Positions 24,721 through 37,530 are shown, counted from the first letter of the stretch. The stretch: 64,000 bases of DNA from Sclerodactyla briareus (GCA_026419785.1 JAODTK010004854.1:1-64000), one strand, 5' to 3'. Notes: a model not told the origin generated them from the sequence alone. Numbers and translations: made by a program.

Positions 24721-24905
24721 TATGAAAGTCGGGTCCCAGTAGCGGCAAAAAATCGTCTCTTAACGACCAAAGCCGATTTTCAAAAAAAAAGGGGGGAACC
24801 TGAATAGACCCCGAAAGATGAATGTTTGTGAACGAAGAATTGGACAGAAGCCACCACGGAAGCATTGGCCACCTACCCCCCCCCCCCCCTCCTCTCCCAC
24901 CACCA

Positions 24906-24964
24906 CCCCCACCCCGTCGTGAACGTCACCACGACCCCCACCCCGTCGTGAACGTCACCACGAT
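24906..24964. repeat. 29-bp unit, two tandem copies
   Basis: ACCCCGTCGTGAACGTCACC begins at 24911 and again at 24940, with identical sequence. It follows a C/T-rich tract at 24876-24910. Confidence 0.95.
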
Positions 24965-25149
24965 CGCCGAAAAAACTGGGAACATTACGAAATGTCAATC
25001 AACAAACGCGTCTCAGACTTCACCACACGCATCGCCGAAGAAAACTTACAATATATCATTCAAAAAATGCAAAAATGCAGCTAGAAATAAACTATGTATA
25101 GTAATGACTGCCTGGAAAGCAACAGAAAGAAATGAAGAGCAAAGCTAAG

Positions 25150-26530
25150 AGAAGAATGGGTTAAAATAGGTCTACGTACCGGGTTCGAAGGGTAATTTTC
25201 TCACATTACTTATCACTGCGCTGATACTGATAAATAATTGAGCAAAGCTAGCTCGCTACTCACGCACTAAGACTGGGAATCTTTTTTTTTTTTTATAAGA
25301 GCATGGACAGATGCACGAATAAATTGGTGTCACTGTTACTTGGGTGAAACTCATGAAAGTCGAGTGTAATTTTTCCTCTCTTTTTCAACTATCAGGGCAA
25401 CAATGTCACATTAGGTGTTTTGCGATATAATGATTAGAACACGTATTTACTCACTGTTGTGATACCTAGGGTGGCCCCATTTAGCGGGGAATCAAAATTG
25501 GAACCACCTGTAACATGGAGTTATCAATTGTGTTTTTTTAACCCGATTTTAAATCAGAGAGGAGGTGGGGGCACTGGTTGGTTAAGGACCCCGGATGATC
25601 GAATTGTTGCCAGTTGCGACGCTGGCGTCACAGGCTGGGCCTGATGTGTATCAGAGATTTTTTATCCTTATATCATATTCTCCTATTCAATTTTATTTCG
25701 CCGAGCGATCATACCTATGCCTATCCGCTCATTGTCGTGTTTTGAACGAGTTTTTATTTATTTTTATTTTTTTTATTTCTTAGGCATTGTTATTTGCAGA
25801 ATATTTAGAGATTGGGATCATCATTTTTCAGAGATGCCGTGAGAGATCCTGCAACTCCAAGGAATGGCTCTCTTGTATTTCATAATGCGATCGATTTCGA
25901 TATTAGCCGGTTACATGAACAAATTCAAATGGTCATAGCTGATATCGTACCAGTCTGGGTTTGGACATTGTTCAAATTTTGCGCCTGTGTTTCTTCTATT
26001 CCTTAATGTAGGCGCTGTGTAATTGCGTTGTGTAATTCTTTGACAGACTACGGTCAGTGTGAGTGGAAGGATTGTTATCAGTTTTAATAAGAATATCTAC
26101 TAGCTAGAAACCGAACCCTGTGAGTTTGTTACATACATGTCGCCCTCCTTCACGAATTCGTAGATTACTTGCGAGGATTGAGGACATATTCTGGAGTTCC
26201 GACTTCAAAATGGCCAGAGATTAAGCCCATCGGACAGAGTGCGCTGCTGCGACAGGAGCAGTGAATTCGATACCTGTGAGTAAGAGAAACATAGTAGAAA
26301 ACGTTTTAAAAATGAATAATATAAATCATACATCAAAATGTCGCAGTTTTTGTTTTTGGGGGGGGGGTGGGGTACAATCACGGAGGTTCTCCAGCAGCCT
26401 TTTAATGGGAACTGCTGTCGGGAATGGAAGGATTGTGAATGTTATTTTCTAAGAAAAAATGTTACTGGTGCAATTCCCCAGTGTGGATTGCGTTGTCGAG
26501 GTTCCAGTACAATGTATCGAGTGACAACCA
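25150..26530. other. Intergenic; short R-A fragment at 25825-25885
   Basis: No gene seen. 25825-25885 repeats the R-A core (GAGATCCTGCAACTC, then CTCTCTTGT), so it is probably a fourth, truncated copy. 26230-26285 has a weak B-box-like word (AATTCGATACC) that may be part of a SINE head. Confidence 0.4.
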
Positions 26531-26540
26531 GGCAACGCTG

Positions 26541-26815
26541 TACATATCGAGTACCCGCGCATATCGAGTACCTGCACATATCGAGTACCTGGCACATATC
26601 GAAGACCTGAACATATCGCGTACCTCGCATATCGAGTACCCGCCGCATATCGAGTACCTGCGGCAATATCAGGTACCTGCACATTCGGTGCCTGTCCTGC
26701 AGATATAAAATACCGGCGCTATCGAGTACTGCACATATCGAGTACATACGCATATCGAGTACCTGCGCATATCGAGAGAAATACCGCACATATCGAGACG
26801 CCCATATCGATTGCC
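26541..26815. repeat. Minisatellite, about 16-bp unit CATATCGAGTACCTGC
   Basis: About 16 tandem units, each built on CATATCGAGTACC with a variable GCGC/TGCA/CGC joint. Units toward 26690-26740 are more degraded. Length varies from about 14 to 19 bp per unit, so reading frames in it (His-Ile-Glu-Tyr-Leu on +, Arg-Tyr-Ser-Ile-Cys-Ala on -) are interrupted or accidental. Confidence 0.95.
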
Positions 26816-27329
26816 ATTTCCTGCAAATGTCCGTCGATGTTGCACAAACCATGCAGAGTATTTTACAGCTGTTTATCAAATATTATTATACTACGGGGAT
26901 TCTTTCTTCTCTTTTTCGTGAAGTTTGCCCTTAATGCATCTACCAAGTTCAAATCTACTCATGTATGACTATGCAATGATATGACGGACAGGCTAATAGA
27001 AGAAGAGAATGGCGTACATGGGCTCCTCCCAGTAATGTTAAAAGTAGCAGATCGTAGGAAATTAATAATGGTTGAGTAAAGAGCTACGGAAGTGACTACA
27101 AAAATTGGGATGTGATGGTTGAGAGATGGACAAAGAACATCAATGTTCAAACAGTTAAAACACACGGACGATGAAGGGAAAAACATGGAAGATTGAGGGC
27201 CACCTACTTTGTATAAATGAAACATGAGTAAACGTAGGTGAAATCTTGGGGAATTATAGACAGAGAGGCAGGAGCGCCGGAAAAGTGAAAGTGAAAGTGT
27301 ATAACTACCGGTCATATAATTTTCAACCT

Positions 27330-28420
27330 GTATGCTGATATTGGAACAAGCGCAGAAATGAGATAGAATAGATCTTGGTCATTCTTTTCAACCTGAAATT
27401 ACTAGAGACGCTGGCTTCACGCGACGTCTCATTGCCTACCTTTCGCATGATCTTCAAGGACCCCCTCAATCCGGCAATATCAATTGTGGTTATGAAACCT
27501 GTTGGGCCACAATTCTTCAGATCCATCGATGCCCTTCTCGCATTCCAAATGGACTTCCTTAGCCGCGGGGGAGCACCTGATCCCATTTTTTTGGATCTCA
27601 GAGACTAGCTCGGATCTCGGGCTCAAATTCATGTCCGAATTTATTGATCCTTCCGCGAGGTCCTTCACTAGTTTCTTCCAGTTTTCCAATAAGAATTGCA
27701 TTAAGGTCTACCAGCGTAGAGTAAACAGTATGAGCGCGGACCGAGTTCTCTGTCTCTCAGTGCGAATAATAGATCAACGTAGCTACGCCTCTTTGATGGA
27801 GCTACAGCTGGCCAGCACCGGATGGCGTTTACGGGTCAAAGTTCTTCACCATGTACGGTTCAGTGCGGTCGCAGGGAAAGGCTATGCCCCTCAGCCGGGC
27901 CTTTAGGGCCCTCCATTCGTAGTACTTTCAACACCGACTGCAATGGTCCCAGGTTTAGGGAATAGTTCAGGTTGCAAGGCTTCTATGGTGGTGAACATTT
28001 TGTCGCCGAATAGTCGTTGCGGAATTAGTTTTGCTTTCCAGTTGTACCACTTGTGGTGACAAAAGGGTTATGTTCTCAGTCGACATGACATTCCTTTCTC
28101 CCCTGGCGACTCTGTCCACGAAGTCTGATATTGATTGTACTCACTAATGGGATGCTTCTGCCGAAAGTCGTTCAGCGAAGATATCTCTCCAGATTAAGGG
28201 GCTTCCATAATCGGTGTCTTTATTCTCTTGATGATATATCGAGAAGTGTATCTTGAGCCTCTCTGGGATTCTCGAAAGTAGCTCGCATTTGCGGAGTCTT
28301 CTGGAACCCACGTCAATCGGTTAGTACTTGATCACGAGGTCGCAGCGCGGAGAAAATGGAGTGTGTTTAGCAATCCGCTGAGTTGAGATGAAGAAGAATT
28401 GCCCGGGGGGGACACACTAG
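27330..28420 (-). other. Coding-like patchwork, family not recognised
   Basis: Over about 1.1 kb the - strand shows successive open stretches with protein-like composition in changing frames. Examples are an Arg/Leu-rich stretch near 28290-28200, an acidic/polar one near 28110-28010, and 27480-27701. The + strand is also open for 134 codons (27502-27906). No single frame is open across the region, and no diagnostic motif (zinc finger, catalytic triad, polymerase motif) was recognised. It could be a decayed gene or the remains of a mobile element. I make no functional call. Confidence 0.25.
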
Positions 28421-28429
28421 AAGGTTCAA

Positions 28430-29220
28430 TGCGCTGTAAAACCTGTCGGAAATGCCGATAGAGTTAGGAATTACACAAAAGATATAACAACATGAGTGTG
28501 ATAATAATAACAGATATTTAGTATTACCAAGCTGAAAGGAAGCCTATTTGTTAACTCGAACAAGATAGCTCAAATCATAGTTCACCTCTGCATAAAGTGG
28601 CGATTTGCGAAGCGATATATTTGAAAACAAAAACATACATGGTTCCATAGGAATTCTCTCCGACGCACGACATGTGATGGGCCATATAGGCTGTGGTGAA
28701 TAACTTTGGCTGACTGGTTGTATTAGGTGGTGAGATTATACGCAGAACAAAATTGAGTGGCGATAAACCATTAACTGCATGTCACAACCCATCTGATGTC
28801 TCTGCATTATCCTGATTCTATCGACGCAGCGCCCTCTCATTATCATCCTTCCTTCTACATCATCCCATCTGTCAGTATTAATAATTTGCTCTCATGCCAC
28901 ATTTATAGAAAGAGAGGGAAACATAGCTTATCACACGAAGATCAGAACTGAAATACACCGTGAAACTTGGTCAGTCTAATCATCACCAGTGGAGCATAGG
29001 GGCTCAGAAAAGATTACAGGTAAAGGTATCTAGGGGTCATTTTAGCAAAAATGAAACTTTTTATTCATGTTGTTGAATGATATTGATCGCACAAACAGTT
29101 TAGGCTAACCTTCAAGAGTCAACAGTGGATAGGGCTGGTCGATTAGATCTTATGATATGTGAGCATGTGTGATAATATTATCAAAGGCGTATAGTAGGCC
29201 AAGAGCATTAGCTCAAAAGA
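28430..29220. other. Intergenic, no gene seen
   Basis: A/T-rich, with no repeat family or long frame found. Confidence 0.5.
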
Positions 29221-29224
29221 TGAC

Positions 29225-29510
29225 ATGTCTGGTAACAAGTGATTTTTTCAGCATAGGTTCAGAAAAGGTGTAGATTAACATACTAAAACTCCTCGAAAAC
29301 CCCAGTTGTGGAACCTTGCATTCCAGATGGCGCCCAAAAATTGCGCCATTATCACGGTTGGCACAACTTGTCTCAAATTATCACAGGGATGACAAAAGGT
29401 GCCCAATTTATATGTTTGAGGCATGAGGAATGCAAAAAACAGTTTATTAGTAATCAGATGCTTTAATAAATGCATTAAAACAAGATGGCGCCCAAAAAAT
29501 GTATTAAAAA
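29225..29510 (-). repeat. Inverted-pair repeat, left copy
   Basis: The reverse complement matches 33085-33395. Shared words are 'CACAACTGGG.TTTCG.GGAGTTTTAGTATGTTAATCTACACC', 'TTACCAGACATGTC' and two 'GGCGCCATCTTG' blocks about 155 bp apart. Non-coding. Confidence 0.85.
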
Positions 29511-29519
29511 TGGCCAGTC

Positions 29520-31990
29520 AGTTCTCATTTCGGCCAGGAAGATGCCTCCAGATTAGATGAAAAGTGGAAAGGTGTGGGGATCCCATGCTTATGATGTATA
29601 ACAGATCAAGTGAATAGGTATCCGAAAACTCGCAAGGATGCATGGACCAATTCTTTGCCTTGGAGCTATATTCGCCAATAGGAAAAAAAATTATATCGAA
29701 TAAACCAAAAATCCTGTAAAAGAGATTTTTGCCACTGAAACTCTCTTAAACAATAATCTAATTATAGGATGCATGAGGAAACCCAACAGTAATTCTTCTC
29801 TTGCAGAGTGTAACAAACAACGAAATAATAAAAAATGACGGAACAAGTGAGCACTTCTAAAAAATAGTGGAACCGCTCTTGTGATGTCTCATGCAATACA
29901 TCTTTCATCGTTCTGCTTTAATTATCACAATGTACAGGAATGAAGATGTGATTCTGTCAGCGGAAATGTTCCATTGGAAATATCATGTGGATCGAATTCA
30001 AACGAAATCAAAATAATTGAAACTTAGTCGAATGCCAGTTGACGGATTACGATCCTACACTGTGGACAGTATAGCATAGAATAGCCTAAGCGGTGTTATC
30101 ACTTAAAAACCCGGTAGAGTTATGTGGTACACAGTTCTCAATTTGCAATGGAAAACCACAGGCATCAATGGCGGTTTGACTGCCAATTCTTCAAACATGC
30201 CGTTATGGGGAATCACCCCCTCCTCCACGACTGATCATGGAGTGACACACACTGGGCATATATTGGGAAACAGTGGCGTAAACCAGTCTTTTCATTCCAG
30301 TGGGGCCGTAGCGGCGGGAGAGAAGGGTTGGGCGAAATCAGCTGATTCTGCATATTTTTTCTCGTGGATTCTTAGGGGTAAGACTTCCATGGGGCGGCAC
30401 AGCAACTCCTACCCCTTGTTATGCGGTAGCCATGGCAGAAACTAACAAATTGCCGTGGGAATAAATATCACTAACCCACTCACCCACTAATAGAGTACAT
30501 GCCTGGATTAAACCTATCCACATCTGACCGCCGCCCCCAATCGCCTGGCTCCTTCAGGCAAACGGCTGGGACTGGCGCTACCCCTACCGTCAACTCCCAA
30601 GGTACCGAAGCTGCGTGGTCGCGTTCACACGGTACATGGTGGGCAGGAGCTTCTGCCGGAAGGCGTGCCATATGCCCCAAGAAGTCCAGGTGTTGTTCGA
30701 GCGCGAATCCGGCAGCTGAACTCCATCATCCCTGTCTCCCGAGAACCCTCCCATCTAACACTGTCGGCTCAGACCAACAATGTGCTTCCAAGCCTCACTG
30801 TACTAGCAGTCATAGTATACTGGATGAACAAACAGAGCAAAACACGGAGCATTGGTCTTCTGCTCAGTTATTGCGACCGCCACACACAACAAGTGACTTG
30901 ATATGCCATTGAAAGCTTCTAATGACCTCGGCTACTAAGGGACACCCGGGGGTAAACTAATGACTAGTGACTTTCACGTTCTCGCTCAACACCTGAACAG
31001 ACCTAGCAGCACTGTCTAAAATTCACCAAAAAGACTGGCTTCCAGTCTTGTCCATGACTAAGTGTTCAAGGGCATCAACCAGAAGAAGCCAGATCGCAAA
31101 CAATGCAGCACCATCCGCGAAGTCTGGAAACTCCACCGAATGACCTGCAAACTATCTCCACACACATCCAGTTCATACATGTGTTGAGAGCTAAGTTGTC
31201 TACCTGTATAACACCTGTGACATACCCCGGGGGGACAACCAATAAACTCCACCAGCACGCCTAACAGCGCACTCACTCCAGAATAATCTGAATACAGAGG
31301 ATATCAGGTGAATGAGACGGGTTGGCACACTACGTGCCTCAATAATTCTCCAGGAGCCCTTCCTACACACAAAGACAAAGCATTGCGGAACTTCCAATTA
31401 TAGGCCACAAGAAAACCTCTACAGAATTTCCCAGTATCGCTCAGACAGGACACAGAGAGCCGAGATGCATATCCACAGTGGGTGATTGGGAGTGAAACCG
31501 AGTTTGGGACGCTGATGTACAAGCAAGTGGCAACGTATTTTGTTTGGGATTGATACTAGTAATGACGCCAGATATGAGAGGAATGTAAAACTCATCTATG
31601 GCCGTCCCGAGTATTGTATCACCTTCCCTACTGGATGATTGGGACAGGTAGTCGTCTCGGGTGTAGGTCATGCCCTTCAATTGATCAATGCTTAACGAGT
31701 GTCCTCAATAGGAGGCACGTCATAGTACAGTCTACAAGCAGTTTGGCCACAAGGTTGCAACACCATTCTTTCGAAAATGTTCGAACTTGGAGCTCAGCTT
31801 CGTACGCATCCTCAAAATACCCAGCAATAAAATTGCTGAGGGTATATACTCTACTTCTTGCTAACTTGTGTATGAGTGCAACTGGTTCTGCAAGGGAGGC
31901 CCCACATGCCCATACACCACTACATTCCCGGCGAATAATGTGTAATTTAAAATTCGATTGTCCATCCTTTGGGGTAAATTTGAGCTAATG
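29520..31990. other. Unassigned; GC-richer coding-like stretch 30480-31990
   Basis: Frames of 60-137 codons are open on both strands (for example 30499-30912 + and 31441-31680 -). The + frame is Ser/Pro/Thr-rich and no motif was recognised. It may be a decayed mobile-element coding region. No splice evidence was found. Confidence 0.3.
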
Positions 31991-32611
31991 CTCTTGGCCT
32001 AAGGATCGTCTTTCTTTCTATCTACTTATTACTTTAATAGCGGTTTTTTATGCGTATTGTGATGCTACTGAAGACTTAAGTGAAATGATATTGGCAGCTG
32101 CGGGCATGCGAATCTTCCGATAATGTTCGTTCATTGAACATGTACTCTACAACAATGTTGTTCTGTTTGCTCTTTTATTCCCGTTCTCTCCCTAAACCAA
32201 TATGCATTGTCTGGTAATTTGGGGATCACTAGTTGTATGTGAATCCCTTTTCGCCTTTTGGGCGATCTTGTTGCAATCAGCTTTTGAGCAAACATCTGTT
32301 CATTTTGTAATGTATAGTTAAAATTATGGTTCTCTGTTCACCAATAAAAATTGTTATGTGCTCTCTGATACATATACTAATTGAATTGATCCCATTGTTT
32401 TGCCACTTATTCATGGAAAATGTGTATTGTCTTGCATTCATATTTGAAGAATCCAACATGTAAGAAGACATGCAATATTTATGTTACAAGTACTTACAAA
32501 AGAGCAATGGGCCTGCAGAATAAATTTCGGAACCATGTTTCCTTTGAAATCAATTCGTGAATACAGGCCAAATATCCTGTTGCGTCTCACTCCAATTAAC
32601 AGACAAGGGAG

Positions 32612-32821
32612 GTGTCTTGTATGATCTGCAACCAAAGCTCACCTGGGTCTTTAGTAGTTGGGGTTACGAGACTAGCATTTTGTGAGTGCAAATCCGATGG
32701 ATGCAGCAATATGACTTGCTGCTGTAAGAAACGGGGCCGGGGAATGGCACTTCCATGTGCAATAAGTAACAGTGGCCATATTATGTTAGAAACACAATTC
32801 CGTACAACAAGATGGCGATGA
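32612..32821 (+). CDS. Cys-rich C-terminal-type fragment
   Basis: Residues around 32675-32725 read FCECKSDGCSNMTCCCKKRG. This pattern (CxCxxxGCxxxxCxCKK) resembles the Cys-rich tail found at the end of many uncharacterised invertebrate proteins, several of them linked to repetitive elements. Only about 20 residues of the pattern are visible, and the continuation needed for the full tail (further C..C pairs) is not in this frame. No start, exon boundary or upstream domain was found, so this is at most a fragment. Confidence 0.3.
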   Translation: MSCMICNQSSPGSLVVGVTRLAFCECKSDGCSNMTCCCKKRGRGMALPCAISNSGHIMLETQFRTTRWR

Positions 32822-33084
32822 TAAAAAGATGCACCATTAGCCTAGAGGGTCGAATGAGGACGATCTGTCACACACCGGATATGCTGAACCCTCACATCCA
32901 TGCACAATCGGTTTCAGTACTTGCTTTTGTATTGAATTTTTGGAGCACCACCCTGAATATGCTCTATAGCATTGCTTACTTAGGTAGCACTTACCTAATT
33001 AATATAATTCCTCATACATAAAACAAATATTTAGACAGCTGTTCCAGTACTGAATTGGTCAAGAAAATTAATTACATACAGTGA

Positions 33085-33395
33085 ACATGGCGGCCATTTT
33101 GAATCGATTTTTGGACGCCATCTTGGTTTTATGTCATATAGAAGCGTCGATTACTACGATACTTTTCATTGAATTCCTCGTGCCTTAAAAAATATAAATA
33201 GACACCTTTTTGCATTCCTATTTGTGATCATTTGGGACAAAGTTTATGCCAAACAGTGGAAGAGCGGCCATTTTGGACGCCATCTTGTGATTTCCAAAGT
33301 TTCCACAACTGGGATTTCCGGGGAGTTTAGTATGTTAATCTACACCAGTTTTCTGACCTATGTTGAAAACATCAGCTGGTTACCAGAAATGTCCA
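33085..33395 (+). repeat. Inverted-pair repeat, right copy
   Basis: The matching partner of 29225-29510 in opposite orientation, with 'GCGGCCATTTTGAATCG' at 33091 and 'GCGGCCATTTTGGACGCC' at 33265 marking two internal units about 170 bp long. The two copies are 3.6 kb apart and could pair as a stem in a long transcript. Confidence 0.85.
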
Positions 33396-33399
33396 TCTT

Positions 33400-34990
33400 A
33401 TATCTAATTCGGCATTCGTACTGTAAAACTCGATTGGATGAACCAATTGACCACGTATTAAAAATGTTTGTGTAGCTGTAAGAAGCCCTGCCCAGTCGTA
33501 TGTTTAGAGGTCTTTTGTTGCATTATACAAAGGACCGAAGATAGACTCATCATGGAGCTTAGAACTCCTAGAAGAAAATTGTACATCCTACTACCAAGCA
33601 CAAAACTTTTACAGATGGTCCCCATACTCATTACGATATCATAGTACAAAAAATTGAATGAATCGGTTCAGTTTTTAAGAAGAGTGGTGCAGTTCAAAAA
33701 TAGCGTATAAAATGACGGGGGCATAGAGAGAATCCCATCGATACCACCTGAACAATTACGAGGCGTGAATATTAGGGTACTTTCCCAGTAATTTTGGGAC
33801 CATCATGGACCATTCAGTGTAAATACAAACTTATTTCAAGAATATGAGTGAAATGTCAATCTTGTTTTATGTTGGCTACAATTTACAAATTTCTCATTCT
33901 CCTATTTCATTCTCCTGTCTCGTTGATCGATTTTGGGGTTGATGTATGTATCACGGTTAGCTTTCCCTACTCATTACATTGAATTGTTATGCCAGTATAA
34001 ATATATATAAGTTCGTTCAGGAATTCGACGTCAACGGTCATCCAGTGTTACAACCGTTAATGATATAACTAACTGAATCTTGAATGATATTGATATAACA
34101 CTTTGTCCATCATATCGACCCGACGGATATGGTAGAAAACGAACTCCGACTGATAATGAAGTAACTTTTCTAACCGATAATGAATCATACCTTCACAACC
34201 GATAATGAATCACACCGACATCATTAACCGACATCATAATTTTCTTTGATCAGGTCAGGCCATTCAGGTCCTGTCTATATGCCGCAACTTTACAGTCCCA
34301 TCATGGACGAGGCATGAACCCAAACCATCCCTTTAGTCGTTCAGTTGCCGCGGGATCACTGAGCCCTTGGCTCTTGTGTCTTACAGGCCGAACATTATTA
34401 TCATATCCTTTCTCATTTTAATCATCTGTACCTATGGGATGTTCAAGGATTTACAGTCATATTTATTTAGTTGTGTGAGTCATATTGTAATAATGGTGTT
34501 TTTCACAGGTAAACTGGTGAGTTGATCATCATGATAGTAACTAGGTTTATCATATTTTGCTCAATAATTGAAGGTTGAGTTGAGTTGAAGGTCATTTTTT
34601 GTCAACGGTTTTCACTTATTTTTTTTCCCCAGTTCAGGAATAAGATAATATCAACACAATAAGGTCAAAGGGCTGTTCAATCGCCAAGCAAAGGAAAAGC
34701 TTCTACAAATAACTAATTGATAGATTTATAGTCACATAAGGTCACATAACCATATAACTAGTGAAAATCATCGCTGGTCATATATCGCTAGTAGATTAGC
34801 GAATCGTCAGGTATAGGAATTGTGGTAACCTTGCTCATGATCATCATAATCACAATTATTTCACTGTGGCAACTTCCAAAGTGTTTCGTTGCTGAGACGC
34901 TGAATTGTTTTCCCTAACATATCGTTGGGAGAAAAGTGGACTTGTAACACTCGGACAAGAAGTACGTACGTTTCGTTTAACCTGTCCAAT
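33400..34990. other. Intergenic; small 25-bp tandem at 34150-34225
   Basis: No gene seen. Three units of ACCGATAATGAATCA-type sequence occur at about 34150, 34174 and 34199. Confidence 0.55.
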
Positions 34991-35046
34991 AATCGGTTGG
35001 CCGTGAGCTGAGCTTCTCCTCAAGGAGTGGGGCTATTCTGATGAAG

Positions 35047-35075
35047 TGCCTGGAATGAAAAACACACTCCAGGCA
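35047..35075. other. Short perfect hairpin
   Basis: TGCCTGGA and TCCAGGCA are exact inverted arms around a 13-nt loop. No T run follows on either side, and in an animal genome a terminator reading would not apply. Function unknown. Confidence 0.4.
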
Positions 35076-35239
35076 ACGCCTAAATTGAACTTTTCAAACA
35101 ATCCATTTGCACAACTCGGCCACTCCTTCTTATTTAGGCAAAAGTGCAGGTTGGGCGCATGCGACAAGTTCCAGGGTCGGAAGTTGTTTTTTGCATACAT
35201 GCTATCGGACTACATCAACTGTAGCTGAAGAATGACTGG

Positions 35240-36220
35240 GGATTTCAAACGACATTGTAATCCATGTTGATTCGAAAGTGGGGATTGTTTGGGTGTGACA
35301 ATTCAGCTGGGTAGGAACTGCCTACGGCGAAAAGTCTCACTTTTCTTCGGAATGGTGTTCGTCTATTGCCATTTCCGAATGGATTCGTTTTTCGTGAGAA
35401 TATATATAATTTTTTCTTTTATTATATGGTCTTAACTAATATAATTAATACTAATAAAACATTCGTGTCGCCTAGCCTGGAACTCTCCTTCTGGAGCTCT
35501 ACAATAAGGAAAGGGAGCACAGATTGTTCGTTCGATTTTTCGATTATGGTGAAGATACGTACCGATTACGGGTATAATTACACAACGCAGTAATCCCCCA
35601 AACGTCGTTGCGAGACGCTCAGTACAACCGCTGGGGGGTAGACATGAAAAAGATAGAGGCATATACAAACTTGGTGTTCCGCGCCATATTGATCAATCAG
35701 GTGGTGCATGTACCGTTTGTCAATAGCCCAAGTACCGCCAGCACTGAACTATTGTAGCAAATTACTACTTGGCCTTTGGAATGGGTCTAATACATGGGAC
35801 TTTCGTAATTTTTTTTTTTCTATGAATTGCCAGGTCCGTCACACCCCCTAATCGCTACGGTAATTAGTACGGTATCTACCGTACCACTTTTCAGCTAGAA
35901 AAACCATTAGCGCAATCGTACCGTTTTGTAGCTGCGGGCAGATGCCATATGCCATGAATAGTCAGGGATCCACTTTTAAATACCGTCCGAACCTGCCTGG
36001 TCAGCTAAGGGGAGAAGAAGACATATGTTGAAGGAGATCGGGTAATCTTTTAGGGTGATTCTGCTCAGTGAATGAAACAAATACTCGATAGTCGATATGC
36101 GTATTCACCATGAAGTACATGATCCCTATTGTATTAGCGTCATCAGAGGGCATCTGAGGTATACAATCTAATTTGTCGGACCACTCAAACAAATCGACTG
36201 TAATCAGAGGCACGCCAGGG
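35240..36220. other. Intergenic, no gene seen
   Basis: A/T-rich with several inverted CGGTA/TACCG words at 35858-35925. No long supported frame. Confidence 0.5.
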
Positions 36221-36224
36221 TGGA

Positions 36225-36415
36225 AAGGTGTCTTCGTGGGGGGGGGCGGGGTGTTTTAGGACTTCCGGAACGTCACTATAGGTTGGCGCGAGTCACAGAA
36301 GACTTTTTTGGCTGTACGAAACTCCGATGGCCGGAAAACGGCACTTCCCGAGCGCTAACCTGTAATATAACCCAGCCCTTGAAATATAGTCCTCATGTCT
36401 GCAAATTCCTCAAAA
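36225..36415 (+). repeat. Dispersed repeat R-B, copy 2
   Basis: Partner of 16030-16225 in the same orientation, again headed by a G run (36237-36246). It contains the imperfect palindrome GGCCGGAAAACGGCACTTCCC. Confidence 0.55.
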
Positions 36416-36984
36416 TCAATGTGAAATTTTAAAAAGAAAATAGTACCAGTAATACATATCACATGGTACTGCGTTACAAGATCATTATGTTATAAGAATA
36501 TTATCCCCATGCAATGTCCCTATTCACCAAGGTGCAGTCTATAATTTCATTCCTTTTACCAAAAAGGAACCGCAAATTTCACTCCTAAAGCAAAAGGCTA
36601 AGATAGAATTTTAAGTGTATATTCCCGACACCATCGAAGTAGAGCGCACTTTGTTAAAGACAATCACTAGGCACTTTCAATGAGAAGGGGAAATGCCGTA
36701 AGTTCCCTTCGTTGATGGATTTGTTAGGCTCAAACAAACTGTCACGCAATCAGATCACCGGATTCGCAGCAGTTGCACTTTTCACCTGTTACAGGCCTGA
36801 AACCAGGTAAAGACACGTGGAGAAGACGAGAGTGAGGGCCGAAAGCATATATAATGTTGGCTTCCATGTATTGGATATCAGTGGGCGGTAATCGGAGAGG
36901 GCGGGGAAAAGTTGAGGCGTGTAGCGCGCTGGAAATTCATTAACTGTTTTGGCTGGGGTTGGAACAAAATCATATTTCTGTAGG

Positions 36985-37530
36985 AGTTAGAACTGCTTGA
37001 CCATTCAAACAAATGACTGAAATTGACCCCCAATGCCTTTGAATCTGAAATTATTGAACACCCTGTATGTATGATCGGTCAATGATAATACGGAACTATA
37101 TACCTCTCCTTAATTTAATCCGATCGTTTCGTAGAGGCCGATTGACCGTTCAAACAGAATGGCTGAAATTAAGCCTAGATGACCGTTGACCACAAATCAC
37201 GAACCCCCATATTTAACTACTAGTTCATAGTGACTACTGTAACTCTTATTCCATAACAATTCAATCCAGTGTGGAATGGGAAGCATTTTGTTTCAATATT
37301 ACCCCAACAGAACCTGGTGGCCCAAATGACCCTTGACCTCAAATTCATAAAGCAATGGGTTATCGATAATACTGACCAACTTTCATGATACCTGATTCGA
37401 ACTGTAAGAGGAGAGGCATTGTGCGTATTTCCACAAAATGAACCAAAATGACCACATATGACCTCTGACCACAACTCTGTGTGAACACCCCAACGACCCT
37501 CCACGTCATCAATTTACCTAAGTTTCATCA
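36985..37530. repeat. Degenerate tandem array R-D, about 145-bp unit
   Basis: About four diverged units, each with a 'GACC.TTCAAACA.AATG.CTGAAATTAA' or 'CCAAATGACCCTTGACCTCAAA' core, at about 37000, 37145, 37310 and 37435. Runs of 'TGACCT' words of this kind are familiar non-coding repeats of marine invertebrates. The same style recurs at 21540-21600 and 23100-23450. Confidence 0.6.

Noticed and set aside
26541-26815. CRISPR array
   Set aside because: The 16-bp units have no spacers of constant length, the surrounding DNA is eukaryotic, and this is a minisatellite.
26439-26879. Repetitive protein with His-Ile-Glu-Tyr-Leu or Arg-Tyr-Ser-Ile-Cys-Ala units
   Set aside because: It is open on both strands because of the short tandem unit. 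Unit length is not a steady multiple of three, so the frames are accidental.
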